In this document: positions 17,446-25,705 of the stretch, piece by piece
Position numbering within the stretch: the first letter of the stretch is position 1
Layout of the letters: every line of letters begins with the position of its first letter
Made by a program: the position numbers and the translations under genes
The notes under the pieces: generated by a model
The model's database searches: none
What the model was told of the DNA's origin: nothing
Seen by the model: only the letters and a program-made list of their open reading frames with translations
Assembly: GCF_900176345.1 (NCBI RefSeq)
Contig: NZ_FWXU01000025.1
Location: forward strand, 1-64,000
From: Rhizobium sp. RU36D
GTDB lineage: Bacteria > Pseudomonadota > Alphaproteobacteria > Rhizobiales > Rhizobiaceae
Reading direction: 5' to 3'
Length of the DNA stretch: 64,000 nucleotides

Positions 17446-17475
17446 GTGTATCGTTCTATGTATATCATTCTACAA
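17446..17475. promoter_or_regulatory. Possible operator between rhamnosidase and lacI genes
   Basis: The AT-rich centre of the 150-bp divergent intergenic region contains TCGTTCTA and TCATTCTA spaced by 14 bp, around an ATG-TATAT-CAT near-palindrome. This is where a LacI-type repressor controlling both genes would be expected to bind. The symmetry is imperfect, so this is a suggestion only. Confidence 0.35.
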
Positions 17476-17481
17476 ACTTGT

Positions 17482-17510
17482 TTGCCGCGCAAGAGCTTTT
17501 TGCATATAGT
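17482..17510 (+). promoter_or_regulatory. Candidate promoter of the lacI-type gene
   Basis: A TTGCCG -35-like box at 17482, a 17-base spacer and a TATAGT -10-like box at 17505 lie 34 bases before the start codon at 17544. This is a good match to a housekeeping promoter for the plus-strand regulator. Confidence 0.45.
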
Positions 17511-17543
17511 GATAGCGAGAACGACACGCGGACGGGATTATCG

Positions 17544-18569
17544 ATGGAAAAACAAAAGCTTGCGCTGCCAACGGATCGGGTGACGATACGCCATGTTGCC
17601 GAGCATGCCGGTGTTTCCGTCGCGGCAGTCTCGAAAGTGCTGCGCAATGCCTACGGGGTTTCGGACGCCTTGCGCAGCAAGGTGGAAAACTCCATCGACC
17701 TCTTGAAATACCGCCCCTCGACAGCCGCACGCGCCATGCGCGGGCGAACCCATACAGTCGGCATTCTCGTGGTGGAGCTCACCAATCCCTTTGTGCCCGT
17801 GCTTCTGGAGGGCATTGATGCCGGCCTTGAGCAAGCCAACTTCAAGGCGATGGTCGGGGTCGGCCGGGCCGCTTCGAAAATCGAGACGTCCATGATCGAA
17901 TCGATGATCGACAATCGCATGGACGGTTTGATCCTGATCGGACCGCAGATTTCGGGCGCCGTCATTGCCGAATATGCCAAGCAGATCCCGATCGTGGCGA
18001 TTGCGCATCACGAGCCGCAGGCAGCCTTTTACGACACCGTCAATTCCGATGACTTCCGCGGCGCACAGGTGGCGGTGGAGGCGCTCTATGCGCGCGGTCA
18101 CCGCGATATTGCGATGCTCAGCTATGACCGCACTGGCAATCCCGGCTCGGTGGTCGCCGTCGTACGCGAAGCCGGCTATCGGGCCGCGATGCAGCGGCTG
18201 GGACTGGAGCAATGGACCCGGATGCTGCGCCTGCCGCATCCAAGCGAACCACGCGATACAGAGCTCGCTGCCCTCCTTGCCCAGCCTGACAGGCCGAGGG
18301 CTGTTTTTGCATGGTCGGATCTGGATGGTCTGAGGCTTCTCTCCGCCTGTCACGACGCCGGCATCGACGTGCCGGGGGAACTGGCGGTGATCGGCTATGA
18401 CGACTGTTCGGTTGCCAAACTGCCCCTTGTGAATCTTTCAAGCATCGATCAGAGCCCGGCAGAAATCGGCGCGCGAGCAAGCGAGCTGCTGCTGAGCCGC
18501 ATTGAGGGGCGTGCAGACGCACAGCATGTTTTGGTCGAACCAACGGCCGTGCTGCGCCGGAGCATCTGA
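17544..18569 (+). CDS. LacI-family transcriptional regulator
   Basis: This 341-residue repressor has an N-terminal LacI HTH and hinge (VTIRHVAEHAGVSVAAVSKVLR near residues 13-34, given here by its first and last bases of homology, then YRPSTAARAMRGRTHTVG) and a sugar-binding periplasmic-type core. I chose the ATG at 17544 (MEKQKLALPT), which lies downstream of a plausible promoter. The earlier in-frame ATG at 17412 would overlap the divergent promoter. It faces away from the rhamnosidase/ABC operon and very probably represses it until a rhamnose-derived inducer appears. Confidence 0.92.
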   Translation: MEKQKLALPTDRVTIRHVAEHAGVSVAAVSKVLRNAYGVSDALRSKVENSIDLLKYRPSTAARAMRGRTHTVGILVVELTNPFVPVLLEGIDAGLEQANFKAMVGVGRAASKIETSMIESMIDNRMDGLILIGPQISGAVIAEYAKQIPIVAIAHHEPQAAFYDTVNSDDFRGAQVAVEALYARGHRDIAMLSYDRTGNPGSVVAVVREAGYRAAMQRLGLEQWTRMLRLPHPSEPRDTELAALLAQPDRPRAVFAWSDLDGLRLLSACHDAGIDVPGELAVIGYDDCSVAKLPLVNLSSIDQSPAEIGARASELLLSRIEGRADAQHVLVEPTAVLRRSI

Positions 18570-18711
18570 GTTGGACTTGCCGATGGCGGGAAGCAGCCTA
18601 GCAAAGTCGGGAGAACCCTGGCGCGCTACCCACCACGTATTTGCAAGTGGCAACAACTGCTGCTGGGGCGCCCACAGCGTCACCTTCAGATTGCCAAGCC
18701 GAAAAGCGCGA

Positions 18712-19602
18712 CTACTTCTGCTTCAACCCATCGACGATCACCCGAAACGCAGGCGCGTTGTGATGACGGCTGGGGTAATACAGGTAGTAACCCGGGAAAG
18801 GTGGCGTCCATTCCTCAAGAAGGGTCACGAGCGCGCCTGAGGCGAGTTGGGCAGCGACGAGGTCTTCGGGAACATAGGCGACACCCAGCCCTTTTACGGC
18901 CGCTTCGACCATCGGGTAGGTCGTGTTGAAAGTCAGTTGGCCTGTCACGCGGACACGCAACTCCTGTCCGTCCTTCTCGAATTCCCAGGCATAGAGCCCA
19001 CCTCCCGTCGCCTGGCGCATGTTGATGCAGTTATGGCCGACCAGGTCCTGCGGATGGTGCGGCATCGGCCTGTCCGCCAGATATGCAGGCGATGCGACAA
19101 CCAGCATGCGCCAGTCCGGGCCGATCCGAACGGCGATCATGTCCTTTTCGATGCTTTCGCCGAGGCGAACCCCCGCATCAAACCCATCCTCGACAATGTT
19201 GCGCAAGCCATTGTCACGGCTGAGTTCGACCCGAATGTCGGGATAGTCCTTCAGGATCGGCTGCAGTTTCGGCCAGACCAGCGTTTCCAGTGCGTGATCC
19301 GACAGTGTGATGCGAACGGTTCCAGCGGGCTTGTCGCGCAGGTCCGACAGGGCCGCAAGCTCACCGCGGATCGCCGTGATGCGCGGCAAAATCGCGTCGA
19401 ACAGGCGCTCCCCGGCCTCTGTCAGCGAAACGCTGCGCGTTGTGCGGGTGAGAAGTCGTAGCCCAAGACGGGTTTCCAGACGCTTGATCGTGTGGCTGAG
19501 CGTCGATTGCGTGATGCCAAGCTTGGCCGCCGCCTTGGTGAAGCTGCGATCTTCTGCCAGCGCCAGGAACCAGAGCAGGTCGTTGAAATCTTCCCGGGCC
19601 AT
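18712..19602 (-). CDS. LysR-family regulator (first molybdo-hydroxylase operon)
   Basis: This 296-residue LysR regulator has an HTH at about residues 5-62 (SFTKAAAKLGITQSTLSHTI) and a normal effector domain. The start at 19602 (MAREDFNDLLWFLALAEDRS) has a GAGG about ten bases upstream. A start at 19626 is possible but lacks one. It diverges from the [2Fe-2S]/molybdopterin/cytochrome operon at 19761. A motif in front of that operon recurs before the cyclophilin-like/dehydrogenase operon, so this protein may control both. Confidence 0.9.
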   Translation of the reverse strand: MAREDFNDLLWFLALAEDRSFTKAAAKLGITQSTLSHTIKRLETRLGLRLLTRTTRSVSLTEAGERLFDAILPRITAIRGELAALSDLRDKPAGTVRITLSDHALETLVWPKLQPILKDYPDIRVELSRDNGLRNIVEDGFDAGVRLGESIEKDMIAVRIGPDWRMLVVASPAYLADRPMPHHPQDLVGHNCINMRQATGGGLYAWEFEKDGQELRVRVTGQLTFNTTYPMVEAAVKGLGVAYVPEDLVAAQLASGALVTLLEEWTPPFPGYYLYYPSRHHNAPAFRVIVDGLKQK

Positions 19603-19638
19603 CGCGCAAACCTCACATTTCGGCATTTATGGTCGTCG

Positions 19639-19670
19639 TCGATAAATCTAAGCGACCCGGGCCGACTAAT
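19639..19670. promoter_or_regulatory. Bipartite motif, copy 1 (TCGATAAATC ... CTAAT)
   Basis: TCGATAAATC starts at 19639, CGA follows at 19653 and ACTAAT at 19665, in the LysR/oxidase intergenic region. The same elements with identical offsets occur at 22914-22945. TCG-N11-CGA forms a short inverted repeat. This is a likely binding site for the adjacent LysR protein. Confidence 0.5.
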
Positions 19671-19760
19671 GCATATCAAATGCGCTTGATAGTGTGTGCC
19701 ATGGAATAGTCCGCGGACTGGTCCCGCCCCTTCTCACCCGAACCGATCGAAGGACCTCAC

Positions 19761-20207
19761 ATGGAACTCAACATCAACGGAACACCGCAGCAAGTGGATG
19801 TCGAAGCCGATACCCCTCTGCTCTGGGTGCTGCGCGATACGCTGGGCATGACCGGCACCAAATACGGTTGTGGTCTGGCGCAATGCGGTGCCTGCACGGT
19901 GCTTGTCGATGGGCAGCCGACCCGCTCCTGCGTCACCACGATCGATACCGTGGTCGGCATGCAGATCACCACCATCGAGGCGATCACCGAGGATCCTGTC
20001 GGCCAGAAGGTGGTCGAGGCCTGGGTGGCGAACCAGGTGCCACAATGCGGCTACTGTCAGTCCGGCCAGGTCATGGCCGCGACCGCTCTGCTCAAGCAAA
20101 CCCCTCAGCCGACCGAAGACGATATTGCCTCTGCCATGGTCAATCTCTGTCGCTGCGGAACCTACAATGCGATCGCCGCCGCCGTGCGCCAAGCGGCCCA
20201 GGCTTGA
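19761..20207 (+). CDS. [2Fe-2S] subunit of molybdo-hydroxylase (IorA-like)
   Basis: This 148-residue electron-transfer subunit binds two [2Fe-2S] clusters. The plant-type cluster uses Cys37, Cys42, Cys45 and Cys57 (KYGCGLAQCGACTV) and the second uses Cys96, Cys99, Cys130 and Cys132 (PQCGYCQSGQ and LCRCG). It resembles isoquinoline 1-oxidoreductase alpha subunits and the small subunits of periplasmic aldehyde oxidases. It is the first gene of an operon with the molybdopterin subunit (17-bp gap) and a cytochrome c. Having no signal peptide, it may be exported together with the Tat-signal partner. Confidence 0.92.
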   Translation: MELNINGTPQQVDVEADTPLLWVLRDTLGMTGTKYGCGLAQCGACTVLVDGQPTRSCVTTIDTVVGMQITTIEAITEDPVGQKVVEAWVANQVPQCGYCQSGQVMAATALLKQTPQPTEDDIASAMVNLCRCGTYNAIAAAVRQAAQA

Positions 20208-20224
20208 TTGGAGGGATCACCACT

Positions 20225-22468
20225 ATGAACCAGATCAGCAAAGACTCCGCCCTTGTTGCCTCGAGCCATGACATGCCGTTCAAGGTCTCGCGGCGCGGTT
20301 TCCTCGGCACGGTCGCCGGTGCCCTTGTTCTGGGCGTCACCCTGCCCGGCACGATCCGCCCGGCACTGGCCCAGGCCGCCGCGACGGCTGCTCCCGGAAC
20401 GCGCGTTCCGGCCTTCATCGAGATCCGCCCCGACAGCACGGTGTTCTTCCGCAGCGCCTTCATCGAAGGCGGCCAGGGCATCTTCACCGCCATGGCACAG
20501 ATCGTCGGTGAGGAGCTCGATGTCGATCCCACCAACTTCGTGGTCGAGGCGGCACCGCCCGGCCCGGACTACGGCCTCATGGGCGGTCTCCGCTTCACCG
20601 GCGGCAGTTTCTCTGTCCGCTCAAGCTACGACATCATGCGCAAGCTCGGTGCCTCTGCGCGTGGCATGCTGTTGCAAGCGGCGGCCCAAAGGCTGTCGGT
20701 GCCGGTGGCAGAGCTTTCGACAGAGCCGGGTCGCGTGTTGCATGCCGCATCTGGCCGCAGCCTCGCCTATGGCGAGATCGCCGAGGCCGCCGCGGGTCTG
20801 CCGGTTCCGGAAACCGTGACGCTGCGCCAATCCAAGGATTTCCGCTGGATCGGAAAGCCGGTCGAGCGCCTGGATGTCAGGGCGAAGTCGACGGGCAAGG
20901 CGCAGTATGCGATCGACACCAAGGTTGAGGGAATGCTCTACGCCGCGGTCCAGCACAGCCCGCGGCTGGGCCAGGAACCGGGCGCTCTGGCAAACGAAAC
21001 CGAGATCAAGGCACGTGCGGGCGTGCATTCGGTACACACGCTTCCCGGAGCCGTGGCAGTCGTCGCGGACAGTTGGTGGCGTGCGCGCATGGCAGTCGAG
21101 GCGCTGCAGGTCTCGTGGACTGAAGCCGCAGCCGGCACGCCGCGTGCGATGCCTGCGGACTTTTCCAGCGCCGGCCATATGGAAAAGCTGAAGGCCACCA
21201 CCGGCGAGGGCGTGACCTTCGAGGAAGAAGGGGACGCGGGCGCTGCTCTTTCGGCAGCGGCCAAGGTTGTTGAAGCGACCTATGATGCGCCGCATCTCGC
21301 CCATGGCCAGTTGGAACCGCCCTCCGCGGTTGCCCGCTGGAACGAGGACGGCACGCTCGAGCTCTGGGTTCCGAACCAGGCGCCAGAGATGTTCCAGGGT
21401 GATGCCGCCAAGGTCGCCGGAATCGCGCCGGAGAAGGTGATCATCCATTCGCCGATGCTGGGCGGCTTCTTCGGCCGCCACTTCCTCTACCAGAGCGCCA
21501 ATCCGTATCCGCAGGCCATCCTCTTGTCCAAGGCTGTCGGGCGTCCGATCAAGCTCGTCTGGAGCCGCGAGGAGGAGTTCCTGCGTGACGCCCTGCGCCC
21601 CATGGCGGCTGTTCGCTTCCGGGCGGGACTGGACCAGGATGGTAACCCCACGGCATTCTCCGCTGTGGCATTGGGCGAAGGTCCCTCCGGACGCTGGTTT
21701 GGCCGCCAGCCCGACAAGGTCGATAGTTCCACTGTGGAGGGCATTGCCGGCAAGGTCTATGCGATCCCCAACAAGCGCGTTGCCCAGATCCATGTCGACG
21801 ATCCAGCGACCATAGGCTTCTGGCGCTCGGTCGGCCATTCGATGAACGACTTCTTCTCGGAGACCTTCTTCGACGAAATGGCGGATGCCGGCGCCAAGGA
21901 TCCCTATGAACTGCGTCTGGCGCTCCTGAAGAACAGCCCGCGTCATCATACGCTTTTGCAGGCGGTGGCCGAGCTCTCCGGCGGCTGGAAGCGCGGCCCG
22001 TTTGCGGCAGAGGATGGCAGCCGTCGCGCCCGGGGCGTTGCGATGGCATCCCCCTTCGGAAGCGAAGTGGCGACGATCGCCGAAGTCTCGCTCGGGGATG
22101 GCCAGGTTGTGGTGCACGACGTCTGGGTCGCCATCGACCCCGGTACGGTGGTCAATCCGCGGGTGATCGAGCATCAGGTCAACTCGGCCGTCGCGCTCGG
22201 CGTGTCCTCCGCACTCCTGGAGGAAGTCGTCTATGTCGACGGTGTTCCCCAGGCCCGCAACTATGATGGCTATCAGATCCTGACGCCGGACCGCATGCCC
22301 AAGGTGCATGTCCGCATCATCGAAAGCGGCGCACCGATCGGCGGCATCGGGGAGCCGGGCCTGCCGGGCGTGCCGCCTGCCATCGCCAATGCCGTCGCCG
22401 TGCTTGCGACGGAGCGACCGCGCAGCCTGCCACTCTCCAAGACGGCGTTCCAGGAGAAGCAGGCTTGA
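20225..22468 (+). CDS. Molybdopterin-binding hydroxylase large subunit (IorB-like)
   Basis: This 747-residue subunit starts with a Tat signal (SRRGFLGTVAGALVLGVTLP) and continues into the two-part molybdopterin-binding domain of xanthine-oxidase-family IorB/aldehyde oxidases. The catalytic-Glu region GGIGEPGLPG lies near the C-terminus. The usual GGGFGR pterin motif appears as LGGFFGRH, a small departure from its paralogue at 27636. GGAGGG precedes the ATG at 20225; the longer frame from 19694 lies over the small-subunit gene. It hydroxylates an aldehyde or N-heterocycle in the periplasm and passes electrons via the [2Fe-2S] subunit to the cytochrome gene that follows. Confidence 0.92.
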   Translation: MNQISKDSALVASSHDMPFKVSRRGFLGTVAGALVLGVTLPGTIRPALAQAAATAAPGTRVPAFIEIRPDSTVFFRSAFIEGGQGIFTAMAQIVGEELDVDPTNFVVEAAPPGPDYGLMGGLRFTGGSFSVRSSYDIMRKLGASARGMLLQAAAQRLSVPVAELSTEPGRVLHAASGRSLAYGEIAEAAAGLPVPETVTLRQSKDFRWIGKPVERLDVRAKSTGKAQYAIDTKVEGMLYAAVQHSPRLGQEPGALANETEIKARAGVHSVHTLPGAVAVVADSWWRARMAVEALQVSWTEAAAGTPRAMPADFSSAGHMEKLKATTGEGVTFEEEGDAGAALSAAAKVVEATYDAPHLAHGQLEPPSAVARWNEDGTLELWVPNQAPEMFQGDAAKVAGIAPEKVIIHSPMLGGFFGRHFLYQSANPYPQAILLSKAVGRPIKLVWSREEEFLRDALRPMAAVRFRAGLDQDGNPTAFSAVALGEGPSGRWFGRQPDKVDSSTVEGIAGKVYAIPNKRVAQIHVDDPATIGFWRSVGHSMNDFFSETFFDEMADAGAKDPYELRLALLKNSPRHHTLLQAVAELSGGWKRGPFAAEDGSRRARGVAMASPFGSEVATIAEVSLGDGQVVVHDVWVAIDPGTVVNPRVIEHQVNSAVALGVSSALLEEVVYVDGVPQARNYDGYQILTPDRMPKVHVRIIESGAPIGGIGEPGLPGVPPAIANAVAVLATERPRSLPLSKTAFQEKQA

Positions 22469-22836
22469 TGCTGGGCATTGCGAAGCAGATTGCGGCCGTC
22501 GTGCTTGTCACCGCGCTGGTCCCGCAGGTCCATGCCCAGGATGCGGCGGACGGCCAGAAGCTGTTCCAGCAGCGCTGCGGTGCCTGTCACCAGATCGACA
22601 GCACGCGCAATGGCGTCGGCCCGCATCTGCAAGGCGTCATCGGCCGGGCATCCGGGAGCGTGGAAGGCTTCCGCTACTCGCCTGCCATGCAGGGCGCCGG
22701 CATCACCTGGGATGCGGCACAGCTTGATACCTTCCTCACCAATCCCGGAGGATTGGTGAAGGGGACGAGGATGACGCAACGCTTCGCCAAGGCCGAGGAG
22801 CGCAAGGCCATCATAGACTTCCTCGCCACGCGCTGA
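22468..22836 (+). CDS. Periplasmic cytochrome c (electron acceptor of the oxidase)
   Basis: This 122-residue class I cytochrome c has a signal peptide ending at VHAQ, one heme site (CGACH) and the axial Met in GTRMTQRF. Its layout is that of cytochrome c-550/c2-like proteins. The start codon overlaps the stop of the large-subunit gene (TGATG), so the two are translationally coupled. It probably carries electrons from the molybdo-hydroxylase to the respiratory chain. A terminator-like hairpin follows. Confidence 0.9.
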   Translation: MLGIAKQIAAVVLVTALVPQVHAQDAADGQKLFQQRCGACHQIDSTRNGVGPHLQGVIGRASGSVEGFRYSPAMQGAGITWDAAQLDTFLTNPGGLVKGTRMTQRFAKAEERKAIIDFLATR

Positions 22837-22862
22837 CCCGTGCCTGCTAAAACATGCGACGC

Positions 22863-22895
22863 GATCTCCCGCTCTGCCCCACTGGGCGGGAGATC
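22863..22895 (+). terminator. Hairpin after the first oxidase operon
   Basis: A perfect ten-base-pair stem GATCTCCCGC / GCGGGAGATC with a 13-base loop lies 26 bases after the cytochrome stop. It is followed by CTTCATT, so it is a terminator with a poor T-run. Confidence 0.6.
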
Positions 22896-22913
22896 CTTCA
22901 TTGATGGCTCCTA

Positions 22914-22945
22914 TCGATAAATCCATACGATATGACCCCGCTAAT
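22914..22945. promoter_or_regulatory. Bipartite motif, copy 2 (TCGATAAATC ... CTAAT)
   Basis: TCGATAAATC at 22914, CGA at 22928 and GCTAAT at 22940 repeat the arrangement at 19639-19670 to within a base of every offset. The site lies after the terminator of the first oxidase operon and before the small ORF/cyclophilin-like/alcohol dehydrogenase genes. It suggests a separate promoter for these genes under the same regulator. Confidence 0.5.
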
Positions 22946-23017
22946 CGGGACAATCGCAACGGACTACAAAGGACGCGAGAGACGGCATGTCGCCACTTTC
23001 GAAGGATGATGTAGGCC

Positions 23018-23161
23018 ATGACCGAGCTGACCTATCGCGACGCACAGAAATCCCAGTGGCTCTCCCGTTTCTGCCTTGACGAGGCCGAAGCTGGCAGCGG
23101 TCTCCTCTTCGGCTCTTCGCTGACCGCCTGGGCCGCGCGCTCCAATTGGGAGAATACATAG
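23018..23161 (+). CDS. Possible 47-residue small ORF, coupled to next gene
   Basis: An ATG at 23018 opens a 47-codon frame (starting MTELTYRDAQKSQWL) whose TAG stop shares its G with the GTG start of the next gene (TAGTG). I recognise no family, and the product has no signal or membrane segment. The one-base overlap is what a leader peptide or coupled small gene would show. The frame could also be a remnant of an older coding sequence, or chance. Confidence 0.3.
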   Translation: MTELTYRDAQKSQWLSRFCLDEAEAGSGLLFGSSLTAWAARSNWENT

Positions 23162-23610
23162 TGAACGGGGACTATCGTCTGACCCGCAGGACACTGCTAA
23201 TGGCCGGGGCACTGAGCCCTCTGCTACCTCCATTCACCCATGCGCAGGAGCAGGCCCTGATGAACGTGCGTTTCAGCTTCAGTGACCAGAATTTCACCGC
23301 CACCCTGTTTGACAACGTATCGGCGCGCGACTTCGCCTCCATGTTGCCGCTCGAGGTCGAGGTGTCTGACTATTCAACGAATGAGAAGATCGCCTACCTG
23401 CCGCGCAAGCTCAATCCTGAAGCGCGCGGTCCATTCCCGAATGCCGCTCCGGGGGATCTGTGCTACTACATCCCCTGGGGAAATCTTGCCCTGTTCCATG
23501 GCGACTATATTTCCACGCGAGACCTGATCCGCCTCGGGCGCCTGGATGGAGGCGTGACGCCGCTGCTTGAGCGCGGCACCTATCCGATGCGCATGACCCG
23601 TATTTCCTGA
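23161..23610 (+). CDS. Secreted cyclophilin-like domain protein
   Basis: This 149-residue protein has a twin-arginine-like signal (RRTLLMAGALSPLLPP) followed by a cyclophilin-like beta-barrel domain: FSFSDQNFTATLFDNVSARD, then DLCYYIPWGNLALFHGDY, then the C-terminal PMRMTRIS. The family is widespread next to oxidoreductases and its reaction is unknown. I prefer the GTG at 23161 because GGGAGA lies about eight bases upstream; a TTG at 23146 is the alternative. The alcohol dehydrogenase gene follows after 24 bp. Confidence 0.75.
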   Translation: MNGDYRLTRRTLLMAGALSPLLPPFTHAQEQALMNVRFSFSDQNFTATLFDNVSARDFASMLPLEVEVSDYSTNEKIAYLPRKLNPEARGPFPNAAPGDLCYYIPWGNLALFHGDYISTRDLIRLGRLDGGVTPLLERGTYPMRMTRIS

Positions 23611-23634
23611 CAGCCCGGCGAAAGGACAAGACCC

Positions 23635-24651
23635 ATGCTGGCAACCGTACTCCATGGCAAAGGCGATATCCGCTGCGAAGAGGTCGCTGAACCCAGAATT
23701 CTCAAACCCACCGATGCCATTATCAAACTTGCGGCGTCCTGCGTCTGCGGCTCGGATCTATGGCCCTATCGTGGCCTGCAGCCGATGAATGGCCCTGCCA
23801 ATATGGGCCATGAATATTGCGGTGTCGTCGTCGAGGTCGGTGAGGCCGTGAAGACAGTAAAGCCCGGCCAGTTTGTCGTCGGCTCGTTCTGCCTCTCGGA
23901 CAATACCTGCCCGCATTGCCGCTTCGGCTTCCAGTCCTCCTGCGAGCAGCGGGAATTCATGACGGGTGCGCAGGCGCCCTATGCGCGGATCCCGCTCGCT
24001 GACGGAACGCTGGTCGCCACCCCGCACATGCCCGATGACGACCTGATCCCGAGCCTGCTCGCCGTCTCTGACGTGCTCGGCACCGGATGGTATGCCGCCG
24101 ATGCGGCCCGCGTTTCGGAAGGCTCGACGGCGGTTGTCGTTGGCGATGGCGCCGTCGGACTGATGGGTGTCCTGGCCGCCAAGCAGATGGGCGCCGAGAG
24201 GATCATCGCCATGAGCCGCCACAAGAGCCGGCAGGATCTGGCGCTCGAATTCGGCGCCACTCATATCGTCTCAGAACGCGGCGATGACGGTGTGAAACGG
24301 ATCAAGGAGATCACCGACGGCGTCGGCGCCGAATCCGTGCTCGAATGCGTCGGCACGCAGGAATCCATGTCCCAGGCGATCAGTTGCGCGCGCCCTGGCG
24401 GGCATATCGGCTTTGTCGGCGTGCCACACGGCGTCCAGATCGCGGGTCAGGACCTATTCTTCGCCCAGAAAAGCCTGATGGGCGGCCCTGCCCCCGTGCG
24501 CCGCTACCTGCCTTACCTCATGGATATGGTGCTCAAACGAGAGATCAATCCGGGACGCGTCTTCGACCTTGAGATTCCGCTCGCCGATGTCGCCGAAGGC
24601 TACCGCGCCATGGACGAAAGGCGTGCGATCAAGACGCTGCTGCGACTGTAA
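23635..24651 (+). CDS. Zinc-dependent alcohol dehydrogenase family protein
   Basis: This 338-residue medium-chain dehydrogenase has a catalytic-zinc site (CVCGSDLW near residue 39 and GHEYCG near 58), a structural-zinc loop (CPHCRFGFQSSC near 94) and a Rossmann domain whose usual GxGxxG reads VVVGDGAVGLMG near 164. Family members oxidise alcohols or reduce aldehydes with NAD(P). It shares an operon with the cyclophilin-like gene and sits beside periplasmic aldehyde-oxidising enzymes. An alcohol-aldehyde-acid route is plausible (inference). Confidence 0.9.
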   Translation: MLATVLHGKGDIRCEEVAEPRILKPTDAIIKLAASCVCGSDLWPYRGLQPMNGPANMGHEYCGVVVEVGEAVKTVKPGQFVVGSFCLSDNTCPHCRFGFQSSCEQREFMTGAQAPYARIPLADGTLVATPHMPDDDLIPSLLAVSDVLGTGWYAADAARVSEGSTAVVVGDGAVGLMGVLAAKQMGAERIIAMSRHKSRQDLALEFGATHIVSERGDDGVKRIKEITDGVGAESVLECVGTQESMSQAISCARPGGHIGFVGVPHGVQIAGQDLFFAQKSLMGGPAPVRRYLPYLMDMVLKREINPGRVFDLEIPLADVAEGYRAMDERRAIKTLLRL

Positions 24652-24721
24652 CGGCTGCCAGTTGGCGCCCCGCAAGACCAACCGGAATCGCAAGGAACTC
24701 TGCCATCGGATCAAGATCCGG

Positions 24722-24840
24722 TGGCCTGGCAATCGCGGCGGCGCGTTCTGCCGCCGCCGGTAGGCGGTCTCGCAGCCCTGGCCAATCGCTTTGCCACTAG
24801 CCTTGCCTGAATGCGCATCGTCCTGCTACCGCCGCCTATG
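24722..24840 (-). pseudogene. Second cas3 relic (N-terminal fragment)
   Basis: This stretch aligns with the 5' end of the truncated cas3 (about 10794-10913 in plus coordinates) over nearly 120 bp, at about three-quarters identity by eye. Shared words include GGCCTGGC, GCGCGTT, TCGCTTT, CTTGCC and TGCGC. Its minus-strand reading begins AHSGKA-x-x-K, as in the cas3 start AHSGKAADK, then degenerates without a usable start. It lies in the 327-bp gap after the alcohol dehydrogenase. It is too diverged to be a recent duplicate of the other relic. Confidence 0.6.
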
Positions 24841-24978
24841 GCTGGGACCGAGACACTAAAAATGCCTCAAGTTCCGTAGCCGACGTCTGCCTAGAACCAG
24901 GTGTCGCCATTCTAAATCGGGCCGCCTAGTTCAAAGCAATCCCGCTGGCATGTGCCTCTTCTATTAAATCAGGCTAAA

Positions 24979-25614
24979 TTATTTTTCTTGAAAACACGAA
25001 GTTAAATACCTCTTAAAGGCTAGCGCCTTGCCCTCGTTTGGGATTTTTATACTTTTGATAATTCTGTTCCAGGAGTTCAAATTGATATAAACATCTTCGT
25101 TTTCAATGATATATTTGATAACTTGCCCCGGAATTTTGTTGGAAAAATGAAAATACGCTCCCCATAAGTAATCATCAGGGCCATCTTCCTCACCCTCCGA
25201 CTCCACAGAGTAAACCATTTTATCAAGACTGCTTATGTAGGGATGGTCGATTGGATGTTTTTTCAAATCGTCAACGCCTGATATCGACAGGTACAATTGA
25301 AATCTAGATGTGTAAAATCTATCATAGCCGGAATACGACTTGTCTTCACGAGCTCTAGGAAATGAAAAGTTATTTAAATCGCTATTTCTCAGTGGAAGTA
25401 TGAGTTCCATCGACTGAGGCAGTTCATCATGGGGATCGTCGCAATACAACACGACTTCGCTCCCGAGCTCATTCGTCTTTATATCTTCGAAAAATGATAA
25501 CCCCAAGTCACCAACATTATAGACTCCAAAATCCTGACCATGCAGAGGATACGAAAGAAACATCAGGAACAAAAAGCTCAAATATTTCAAAGTATATCTC
25601 ACTTCAATCCCCAT
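24979..25614 (-). CDS. AT-rich orphan gene, secreted protein
   Basis: This gene encodes 211 residues with a signal peptide (YTLKYLSFLFLMFLSYPLHG) and no family that I recognise. It is strikingly AT-rich, with lysine, isoleucine and asparagine codons unlike its GC-rich neighbours, which points to recent transfer. GGAG lies six bases before the ATG at 25614; the upstream ATG at 25788 runs over another reading frame and GC-rich sequence. The mature protein is acidic, with an EGEEDGPDDYLWGAYFHF segment. Its neighbours are a cas3 relic and a possible small membrane protein. It might be an immunity or effector-type gene, but nothing seen supports one role. Confidence 0.7.
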   Translation of the reverse strand: MGIEVRYTLKYLSFLFLMFLSYPLHGQDFGVYNVGDLGLSFFEDIKTNELGSEVVLYCDDPHDELPQSMELILPLRNSDLNNFSFPRAREDKSYSGYDRFYTSRFQLYLSISGVDDLKKHPIDHPYISSLDKMVYSVESEGEEDGPDDYLWGAYFHFSNKIPGQVIKYIIENEDVYINLNSWNRIIKSIKIPNEGKALAFKRYLTSCFQEK

Positions 25615-25705
25615 AATCTCCACCCACAAACAGCGCCCCAGCCGCCTTGATGCCGTATCGTGTCGTGACGTGAACGAGGGCGTGGCTGGTATTGAGCGAG
25701 GCGGC

